A stretch of 64,000 nucleotides of DNA, from NCBI RefSeq assembly GCF_907164555.1, contig NZ_CAJQZC010000003.1, forward strand, positions 558,001 through 622,000, given 5' to 3'. The notes under the pieces were generated by a model. It saw nothing but the letters and a program-made list of their open reading frames with translations. It had not been told where the DNA came from and ran no database searches. Made by a program: the position numbers and the translations under genes. Position 1 is the first letter of the stretch. Each line of letters opens with the position of its first letter. Below, in pieces: positions 17,338 to 24,040 of this stretch. Source of the stretch: Paraburkholderia saeva. GTDB lineage: Bacteria > Pseudomonadota > Gammaproteobacteria > Burkholderiales > Burkholderiaceae.

Positions 17338-18543
17338 CACCGCCGGCTTGAGAAAGAGTTCGTGCACCGGCGCGAAATGCCCGTATAGCGGCAGAATGGC
17401 GCCACCCATGGCGCGTGCATCGGCGCCGATTGCGCCTTCCAGCAATTGCGGGCGTACCATGCCCTCCCATTCGAAACGATCGAGCACGCGCTCCGTGCGG
17501 CGAATGATCTCGCGCAGCAGTTGCCGGTCGAGTTCGCCGTCGATCACCACGGCTTCGAGATCGAGCAACGCGGACGCATTCGTGAGCGCAGTCGCAATAG
17601 CGGGGCACGCCGTGTCGAGCCACTGCTCGGTCAGTCGCCACAGTTCGGGACTCAACGCGCGATGATCGTGCGCGGCCGCGTGCGGCACGCCCGCATCCAC
17701 GAAGATCTTCTCGAGCACGAAGCCCGACGCGGCATGCAGAAGCTGACGTGCCGGTTTCGTGCCGGTGCGCGCGAGCGGAATCGAGCCGACCGCACCTGCG
17801 TTGCCGTGCGGTCCGCCATGCAGGCGGCCATCGATCACGAGGCCGCCGCCGATAAACGTCCCAACGAAGAGATACAGGAAATTGTGAATGCCACGCCCCT
17901 GGCCCATCACGAGTTCCGCCGCGCATGCAGCGGTCGTATCCTTGGCGAACTCGACGGGCAGTCCCGTCATCGTCTCGATGCGTGCACGGATGTCGATGTC
18001 GTTCCATGCTTCGAGCGCCTCGGGCGGCGCGCCCAGAAAATCGCGCCAGCCGCCGAGCCATAGCGGCGCCGCAACGCCCACCCCCACAACCTTCTTCGCG
18101 TTCGCTCCAAGCGCCGCGTTGGTGCGCGCGAGTCTCGCCTCGAGCGCGGGAAAGAGCATCGCCGGATCGGGATACGTGTATTCGAACACGTCGCGGCTGC
18201 AGACGTTGCCCACGAAATCCATCGCCAGCACGTCGAGGCTGCGCCGGCCGACCTTGATGCCGATCGTGAATGCGCCATCCGCGCGCAACGCGATCGGGAC
18301 CGACGGCTGTCCGATGCGACCGCGCACACGCGGTTGTTTGGCGAGCAGGCCGTCTTCGATCAAACGATCGACGATCATCGATACCGTCTGCATCGACAGA
18401 CGCGTGAGCCGACCTACATCGGCTTTCGGCAACGGACCGTGCAGCCGTATCGCCTGCAGCACGATCCGTTCGTTGAACTGCCGCATGCCGACCTGGTTCG
18501 AGCCGACCGGGCGCTTGAGCGGCGAACGCGGGGCGTTATCCAT
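17323..18543 (-). CDS. ROK family transcriptional repressor
   Basis: A 406-aa regulator. An N-terminal winged helix-turn-helix (about 20-80: FNERIVLQAIRLHGPLPKADVG, TRLSMQTVSMIVDRLIEDGLL) is fused to a sugar-kinase-like ROK domain (FTIGIKVGRRSLDVLAMD, GIGVAAPLWLGG, LVIDGRLHGGPHGNAGAVG). The usual ROK zinc motif CxCGxxGC is not present. It is the last gene after the binding-protein, permease and ATPase genes of an FrcBCA-like importer, so it probably represses that operon through the inverted repeat at 21609-21633. ATG 18543 is chosen; GTG 18558 is an alternative. Confidence 0.87.
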   Translation of the reverse strand: MDNAPRSPLKRPVGSNQVGMRQFNERIVLQAIRLHGPLPKADVGRLTRLSMQTVSMIVDRLIEDGLLAKQPRVRGRIGQPSVPIALRADGAFTIGIKVGRRSLDVLAMDFVGNVCSRDVFEYTYPDPAMLFPALEARLARTNAALGANAKKVVGVGVAAPLWLGGWRDFLGAPPEALEAWNDIDIRARIETMTGLPVEFAKDTTAACAAELVMGQGRGIHNFLYLFVGTFIGGGLVIDGRLHGGPHGNAGAVGSIPLARTGTKPARQLLHAASGFVLEKIFVDAGVPHAAAHDHRALSPELWRLTEQWLDTACPAIATALTNASALLDLEAVVIDGELDRQLLREIIRRTERVLDRFEWEGMVRPQLLEGAIGADARAMGGAILPLYGHFAPVHELFLKPAVEVGL

Positions 18544-18571
18544 TTTCACGCGCCGCACGTAGAAGTCGACA

Positions 18572-19369
18572 TCATGCGATCGCCTTGACGTCCGCTTCCT
18601 TCGCGCCCGTCATGATCGCGACGGCTTCCGACATATGGATGTCCGCGCGGTTCACGAGTGCGGCGCGCCGTCCAAGCCGCTGGATATGGATGCGATCCGC
18701 CACTTCGAACACGTGCGGCATGTTGTGGCTGATCAGGATGACCGGCAGACCACGGTCGCGCACGCGCCGGATCAGCTCGAGCACCATGTTGCCTTCCTTG
18801 ACCCCGAGCGCCGCCGTCGGTTCATCGAGAATCACGACGTGCCGCGCAAATGCGGCGCTGCGCGCGACGGCGACGCCCTGGCGCTGTCCGCCGGACAGCG
18901 TTTCAACCGCCTGACGCATCGAACGAATGCCGATCTGCAGCCCTTTCATGTGGGCGGTCGCTTCTTCCAGCATGCGGCGCTTGTCGATCATCTTGAAGAT
19001 CGAGCCGCGCCATCCGGGTTTGACGAGCTCGCGTGCGAGGAACAGGTTTTCGGCAATGCTCATCGCCGGCGCGACCGCGAGGTCCTGGTAGACCGTTTCG
19101 ATGCCGTGCGCGCGCGCGTCGAGTGGGCTGCGAAACTTGACGGGCGTGCCGTCCAGCAGCAATTCGCCTTCGTCGGGTATGGTCGCGCCAGAAAGCGCCT
19201 TGATGAGCGATGACTTTCCGGCGCCGTTATCGCCGATGACGGCGAGAATCTCGCCGGGCAGCACTTCGAAATCGCAACCGTCGAGAGCGGTCACCGAGCC
19301 GTACCGCTTGATCAGTCCGCGCGCCTGAAGCACCGGCGTGAGGGAGGAAGCAGTTTGAGGGGTCGACAT
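18572..19369 (-). CDS. Sugar ABC transporter ATP-binding protein (FrcA-like, single domain)
   Basis: A 265-aa ATPase of the ribose/fructose class. It has one nucleotide-binding domain, unlike the duplicated RbsA. Walker A is GDNGAGKSS, the signature is LSGGQRQGVAVARS and Walker B is VVILDEPTAALG. The Gly in place of Arg or Ala after SGGQRQ is typical of FrcA-type proteins. It lies 18 bases after the permease and 28 bases before the ROK gene. The substrate is likely fructose, ribose or another monosaccharide. Confidence 0.88.
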   Translation of the reverse strand: MSTPQTASSLTPVLQARGLIKRYGSVTALDGCDFEVLPGEILAVIGDNGAGKSSLIKALSGATIPDEGELLLDGTPVKFRSPLDARAHGIETVYQDLAVAPAMSIAENLFLARELVKPGWRGSIFKMIDKRRMLEEATAHMKGLQIGIRSMRQAVETLSGGQRQGVAVARSAAFARHVVILDEPTAALGVKEGNMVLELIRRVRDRGLPVILISHNMPHVFEVADRIHIQRLGRRAALVNRADIHMSEAVAIMTGAKEADVKAIA

Positions 19370-19387
19370 GGCAGGTTCCTTTTCGCG

Positions 19388-20365
19388 TTAGCGGCGATGT
19401 GACAGTTTGTCGGCAGCGACGGCGAGAATCACGAGGATCCCCGTTATCAGCACCTGATACACCGACGAGACGCCGATCAGCGTGAGGCCGTTACGAAACA
19501 CGCCGACAATCAGTGCGCCCAGCAATGTCCCGACGATGGACCCGCGCCCGCCGAAAAGACTCGTTCCGCCGAGTACGACGGCCGTGATGCTGTCGAGGTT
19601 TTCCGTCTGTCCGGCTTGCGGATCGCCCACACCGGTACGCGACACCGCAAGCAGCGCAGCGATGCCGTAGAACACGCCAGCCAGCGAATACACCGTGATC
19701 AGGATGCGTTGCGATTTCAGCCCCATCAGGCGCGCGGCCTCCGCGTTATTGCCGAGCGCATAGAGATGCCGGCCCGGCACCGTATCGCGAAGCACGAACC
19801 ACGTCGCCAGATACATCAGAAGGGTGAGCACGGTGCCGTAGGTGACTTCCGCCGGTCCGATGCTGAACGTGTTGCCAAAGAACATGATCGCGTTGGGCAG
19901 ATTCGTCACGCTCTCCGCGTTCGAGTAGAGCTGCGTCAACGCGAACGCGATGTTCAACGTGCCGAGTGTCACGATGAAGGCGGGCAGTTTGATGCGCGTG
20001 ATCAGCAGGCCATTGAGCAGGCCGAACAGCGCGCTCGCGGCAATGCCGCAGAAGATCGCAATGACAGGCGGCACGCCGAGCACGACGGCGAATTTGGTCA
20101 TCACGATCGAGCCGAAGGCCATCAGCATCCCGCACGACAGGTCGATACCGCCGGTGAGCACGATCAACGTCTGGCCGATCGCGATGACGGCGACAACCAT
20201 CGTCTGCTGAAGAATCAGCGAGAGATTCTGGAACGACAGGAAGCGACTGCTCTGCGAGATGAAGAACGCGCACGCGAGCAGCAGTGCAAGCAATGGGCCG
20301 ATTTCAGCGAGAGAGGGCAGATGTTCGCCGAAACGGCGGGCACCGGGGGCCGATGGAGTAGACAT
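19388..20365 (-). CDS. Sugar ABC transporter permease (RbsC/FrcC-like)
   Basis: A 325-aa permease of the branched-chain/ribose type with eight to ten membrane segments. The conserved stretches include GQTLIVLTGGIDLS, GLLNGLLITRIKLPAFIVTLGT, YALGNNAEAARLMGL and VVLGGTSLFGGRGS. It probably works as a homodimer with the ATPase at 18572. It follows the binding-protein gene after a hairpin-containing gap of about 120 bases. Confidence 0.9.
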   Translation of the reverse strand: MSTPSAPGARRFGEHLPSLAEIGPLLALLLACAFFISQSSRFLSFQNLSLILQQTMVVAVIAIGQTLIVLTGGIDLSCGMLMAFGSIVMTKFAVVLGVPPVIAIFCGIAASALFGLLNGLLITRIKLPAFIVTLGTLNIAFALTQLYSNAESVTNLPNAIMFFGNTFSIGPAEVTYGTVLTLLMYLATWFVLRDTVPGRHLYALGNNAEAARLMGLKSQRILITVYSLAGVFYGIAALLAVSRTGVGDPQAGQTENLDSITAVVLGGTSLFGGRGSIVGTLLGALIVGVFRNGLTLIGVSSVYQVLITGILVILAVAADKLSHRR

Positions 20366-20414
20366 GATGTGTTCCTCAATACGATCGCGTGACGGTTGGC
20401 ACGCGCGAAACCGC

Positions 20415-20438
20415 TGGGACCCGCGGGCGCGGGTCCCA
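20415..20438 (-). other. Intercistronic stem-loop after the FrcB-like binding-protein gene
   Basis: TGGGACCCGCG and CGCGGGTCCCA are perfect inverted repeats separated by two bases (in practice a 9-bp stem with a 6-nt loop). It lies 46 bases after the binding-protein stop and 49 bases before the permease start on the minus strand. It has the same position in its operon as the 15414-15457 hairpin has in the galactoside operon, and the same likely role in differential expression. Confidence 0.7.
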
Positions 20439-20484
20439 CTTCTGTACAGACATGGAGTTGCGTACTACGTAAGCTCAGGGCGTG

Positions 20485-21483
20485 TTACTTGTTGCCCCAG
20501 CAATTGTCGAGACCGAACTTCGAGTCCTTGCTCTCGACGCCAGGCATCGCCTTGTCGGTAATCAGCGTGACGCCGGTGTCGTGATAGCCAGTCGCCTTCT
20601 TGCCGGTCTTCGCGTAGTCGACGCCTGCGCTCACGCCAAGCGACGCCATCTTGAGCGGGTACTGCTGGGAGGTCGCGGCGATGGCGCCATCTTTCACGTT
20701 GCGCACGCCTTCACAGCCACCGTCGATCGAGACGATCATCACGCCCTTTTCCTTGCCGGCGGCCTTGAGCGCGCGATACGCGCCAGCTGCGGCCGGTTCG
20801 TTGATCGTATAGACCACATTGATATCGGGCGCCTTCTGCAGGCAGTTTTCCATCGCCGTCTGCCCCTTGCCCTGGTCGCCACGCGTGTCCTGGCTGCAAA
20901 CGATGGACGGGTCGCCGGCCTTGATGCCCATGCCCTGAATAAAGCCGTTATGGCGAAGCACGCCGACCGACACGCCAGGCGCCAGATCGAGCGTCGCGAT
21001 CTTTGCGGGTTTGCCAGCGAGCGCGGCCTTGGCGTACTGGCCGATCAGTACGCCAGCCTTGAAGTTGTCGGTGGCGAAGAGGGCGTCCGTTGCATCCTGC
21101 GGATCAGTCGGGGTATCGAGCGCAATCACGAGTGCGCCAGCCGCACGCGCCTTCTTGATACTCGGCACGATCGCTTTCGTATCGCTTGGCGTGATCAGGA
21201 TCGCCTTGGCACCTGCCGTGAGCATGTTTTCGATCGCGGTGACCTGGCTCGCGTTGTCGCCGTCGAACTTGCCCGCGGCCGTGATCAGTTTCGCGCCGTC
21301 TTTCTGCGCTTCGGCGTCCGCGCCCTGGCGCATCTTCACGAAGAACGGGTTGGTGTCGGTTTTGGTGATGAGGCCAATGACGGGCTGGTCGGCGGCGTGC
21401 GTGACGCCCGCGCACCATACGGCACTGGCGGCGACGCACATCGATACGACACGTTTCACGACGGGATGCTGGCTGGAATTCAT
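20485..21483 (-). CDS. Periplasmic monosaccharide-binding protein (RbsB/FrcB-like)
   Basis: A 332-aa type-1 periplasmic binding protein. The signal peptide ends near GVTHAAD (about residue 30); the fold begins [48 protein letters not shown] and [26 protein letters not shown] are ligand-pocket segments common to fructose/ribose/xylose binding proteins. ATG 21483 has GGAGGAG before it; the open frame continues upstream to 21588 but without a signal. It is first in the operon. Confidence 0.9.
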   Translation of the reverse strand: MNSSQHPVVKRVVSMCVAASAVWCAGVTHAADQPVIGLITKTDTNPFFVKMRQGADAEAQKDGAKLITAAGKFDGDNASQVTAIENMLTAGAKAILITPSDTKAIVPSIKKARAAGALVIALDTPTDPQDATDALFATDNFKAGVLIGQYAKAALAGKPAKIATLDLAPGVSVGVLRHNGFIQGMGIKAGDPSIVCSQDTRGDQGKGQTAMENCLQKAPDINVVYTINEPAAAGAYRALKAAGKEKGVMIVSIDGGCEGVRNVKDGAIAATSQQYPLKMASLGVSAGVDYAKTGKKATGYHDTGVTLITDKAMPGVESKDSKFGLDNCWGNK

Positions 21484-21608
21484 GGATCGCTCCTCCGGGT
21501 TATTGGCAACGACGTTTCGACTTCTGGTCGATTCAATGACATGCGGGACGCTGCGTGCGTCTCTTTGTATGTTGATCCGGCCTCTCACAGAATCGGGCGC
21601 ATGGAGAG

Positions 21609-21659
21609 ACTAAATCAATTGCCTTTATTTAGTACAGCAGGTGGGCAGCGAAGTGTCAA
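21609..21659 (-). promoter_or_regulatory. Promoter and ROK-type operator of the FrcBCA-like operon
   Basis: On the minus strand, TTGACA (21659-21654), a 17-bp spacer and TGTACT (21636-21631) form a -35/-10 pair (6/6 and 4/6). The inverted repeat ACTAAAT-N11-ATTTAGT at 21609-21633 starts in the -10 box and covers the expected start point near 21624. AT-rich interrupted repeats of this form are typical ROK-protein sites, so this is the likely operator of the repressor at 17323-18543. The predicted leader is about 140 nt. Confidence 0.6.
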
Positions 21660-22213
21660 TGAAGATTGTCGTGGGCGGGTGCTCAAACAGAGGCACACGT
21701 AAAGGCGCTGCCGGTATAAGCAGCAAGGCATGGAGGGCGTTGTGCAACGCAATATGGCGGGAGCCTGACGCGGGTAAATCCCTATCTGGACCGATGAAGA
21801 AGAAACGGCGGATTGCCGTGGAGACGTCGCGGGTCAGTCAGGTTTCCTGGGAAGTCATCTGCTGACGGGTCAGTGAACTCTGGCAGTTTTGGCAACGGGG
21901 TGTGGCGGGCAGCCGTGAAACGCTGCTCGTCAGCACGCGGGCTTGGACGAAGCGACGCGATGGAACGTCAGCCGCTGCGTGAGAAATCGCGTGACCTTCG
22001 CTGGCAGAGCTTGTTGACTCCACAACGGCCTGTCTGAACAGGTGACCGGGATGATGGGCGGATTACAGCGGCGACAGGAAAGGGTTCCCCCTGATTTGTC
22101 CGGGAAATGGTTGGCCCTAGACTCCACCTACATCGCCACTGCGCCAACCTGTACCGCCACATGTAATGTTTATTGGTTTTTTACCCGCGAAACGCCACCC
22201 AATCCGAGGCTTG
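21660..22213. other. Intergenic region without a convincing gene
   Basis: About 550 bases upstream of the FrcB-like promoter. I see no frame with family resemblance or a good start site. It contains one perfect 14-base palindrome, GCGTTGTGCAACGC at 21737-21750. Base composition is a little less GC-biased at third positions than the flanking genes, so it may hold decayed sequence. Confidence 0.4.
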
Positions 22214-22675
22214 ATGCTCGGCGCGTTTCTACTTGCGTTAGCTGCATCGGCGGCAGGTGAACCCGCCAGACACACGCACGGGAAAAAGCATGTCGCAGCC
22301 GCGAAGCAGGTTCAAGCAGCGCCGCCCGCTCCCGCATCGGCCCCCACAATGGCCATTTCAGCCGTTTCAGCCGTTTCCGGGCAGCCAAGGTACCTGAGGC
22401 CGTTCGAACTCGATTACGCGACACGTCTCGCGAAATCGTCAGCTGCAACGCCGTCTGTTGCGCCGTCCGAGCCTGACGTGCGTCCCGGCGCGCCGGCCGG
22501 CCCGCTAAGCCAGGTCGCACAGGTCGATACCTACGGTTTGCTGTCGTCTTCCGTGCGTCCGCAGCTTCCACCCCTTGTGACCATTGGAGAGTGGAATTTC
22601 TCGGCGGCCGCCCATGTTCCGGTCACGCGTGCGCGGGACGCCGGCGCAGCCATCAGCGCAGAGTATGGGTTTTAA
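22214..22675 (+). CDS. Hypothetical secreted protein, Ala/Pro-rich
   Basis: A 153-aa protein with a signal-peptide-like start (MLGAFLLALAASAAGEPARH) and a low-complexity mature part (KQVQAAPPAPASAPT, SVAPSEPDVRPGAPAGP). The tail SAAAHVPVTRARDAGAAISAEYGF is more regular. GAGGCTTG before ATG 22214 favours this start; ATG 22166 in the same frame lacks a ribosome site. No family recognised; possibly periplasmic. It is convergent with the UspA-hemerythrin gene. Confidence 0.45.
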   Translation: MLGAFLLALAASAAGEPARHTHGKKHVAAAKQVQAAPPAPASAPTMAISAVSAVSGQPRYLRPFELDYATRLAKSSAATPSVAPSEPDVRPGAPAGPLSQVAQVDTYGLLSSSVRPQLPPLVTIGEWNFSAAAHVPVTRARDAGAAISAEYGF

Positions 22676-22849
22676 GTCCGTCGCCGGGGTCCGTGGATTG
22701 ATGCGTCAATCTGGTTGACATGTCCATTTGATTGATGACTCGTCCCCGGTTTTGCGTATCGACGTGGGCGTCTTCCCGCCGCATTGCCTCGCGATCGGCT
22801 GTTTCGTGCATTCGTATCGCGTGTGGCGTTTGACGCGCCAGACTTTCGT

Positions 22850-23800
22850 TCAAGCCGGCGGGCGCAGCGACTCACCGGTCGAAGGCGCGGCAAACACGCT
22901 AGACAATGCGTTCCAGTCCGCGTCGTGCAGATAGCGTCGCGCAGCGGGTAGCACGACACCCGCCTCGCGCCCCATGTGCTCCCAGGTGAACTGCGCGCAC
23001 GCGTTCAGCGCATCTTCGAGCTCCACGCCGGCCGTTGCGGACGCCTGATCGCCTGCAACGAGAGCGGCCAGTTCGTGACGCATGTGTGCGACACGTCGAT
23101 GCTGCCGTTCGAGTTCGTCAAGTTCCGCATCGACGGTCGACGTGCGCTCGCGCAGCCGCGCAAAGAGAGCGGACATCATCGAGTAATGACGTGGCCCCTG
23201 CAGCGCGCCAAGGCGCACTACGATTTCGCGCAGCGAAGCCGCATCGTGAGGCTCGCCCGACGCACGCGCCCTCCGTACAGCGTGCAGCGCGGCATGCACA
23301 AGCACGGCGATTGCGCGTTGCCCGCCCAGCAGCATGCCGATCGCCCGCGCGACCGAGGCGCGCGGATCGATTGCGCACGTCAGCACCGCGATGCCGAAGC
23401 CATCGCTGCCGCCCGTGGAAGCGGCATGGGCCGACGTTCCAGTCAACGGCGCCTGCTGCTGTGGCGTAACGCAGATCAGGTCGCAACCTTGCGCACGCGC
23501 GGCGACGGCGAACGATGAAAGCGAGGAAAGCGGCACAGCAGCAGACGTTGCAGACGAGCACGGCACGCCTTGCGCGCGCGCCGCCGCTTCGGCCCGGGCC
23601 AGTCGTTCGCTGGCGATATCGGCATCGAAAAGCTGTGCGACGGTGTCAGTTTCCGCGTCGGCGCACGGTGCTGCGCGTCCGTCCGATATTGGGCAGAACG
23701 TGATGCGCGCGCCGATCGATTGCGCGAATTCAACGGCCTGGCCCAACGCTTCGACAGACGCATCGGTGCCATCGACGGGAACGAGAAGGTGACGGTACAT
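22850..23800 (-). CDS. UspA domain fused to hemerythrin-like domain
   Basis: A 316-aa protein. Residues 1 to about 145 form a universal-stress fold (MYRHLLVPVDGTDASVEALGQAVEFAQ, GCDLICVTPQ). Residues 160-305 look like a four-helix hemerythrin/HHE domain: His169 and His173 in the first helix, His205, ELDELERQHRRVAHMRHELAAL with His234 and His242, and WEHMGREAGVVLP with His275 and Glu279. That domain binds a di-iron centre and may sense or carry O2 or NO. A soluble stress sensor is the simplest reading. It is divergent from the LuxR-type regulator and about 4 kb from the nitrate reductase operon. Confidence 0.75.
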   Translation of the reverse strand: MYRHLLVPVDGTDASVEALGQAVEFAQSIGARITFCPISDGRAAPCADAETDTVAQLFDADIASERLARAEAAARAQGVPCSSATSAAVPLSSLSSFAVAARAQGCDLICVTPQQQAPLTGTSAHAASTGGSDGFGIAVLTCAIDPRASVARAIGMLLGGQRAIAVLVHAALHAVRRARASGEPHDAASLREIVVRLGALQGPRHYSMMSALFARLRERTSTVDAELDELERQHRRVAHMRHELAALVAGDQASATAGVELEDALNACAQFTWEHMGREAGVVLPAARRYLHDADWNALSSVFAAPSTGESLRPPA

Positions 23801-23925
23801 GAGCTCCCTTGCTCACCGATAAGGCGGAAAGGCTGGACGTTCCGGCGTGCTGGAATGCGACCTCGGTCACGCCTCACGCCCGATGCCTGATGAACCGTAT
23901 CGTAGTCCGCTGATACGTTGCGTAC

Positions 23926-23944
23926 CCCTCCCGTCAAGGGAGGG
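23926..23944. other. Short perfect hairpin upstream of the LuxR-type regulator
   Basis: CCCTCCC and GGGAGGG flank a five-base loop (GTCAA), 97 bases before the chosen start of the regulator. Just upstream, CGTATC (23896-23901) and GATACG (23912-23917) form a second inverted repeat. Either could be an operator or leader structure in this divergent promoter region. Confidence 0.35.
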
Positions 23945-24040
23945 CTTGACGCCGGCAAACAATCCGAACCATCCTGTAACGGCATTGTCGGCAAAAGCAT
24001 CCCGCACCCGCCACCCCAACGTGTCGCTCGACCTCGCCAG

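Noticed and set aside
22696..22711. GATTGATGCGTCAATC as an FNR or regulator site
   Set aside because: The TTGA...TCAA halves are 4 bases apart instead of 6 and it lies between two convergent genes, so it is no promoter site. At most it is part of a weak terminator structure.
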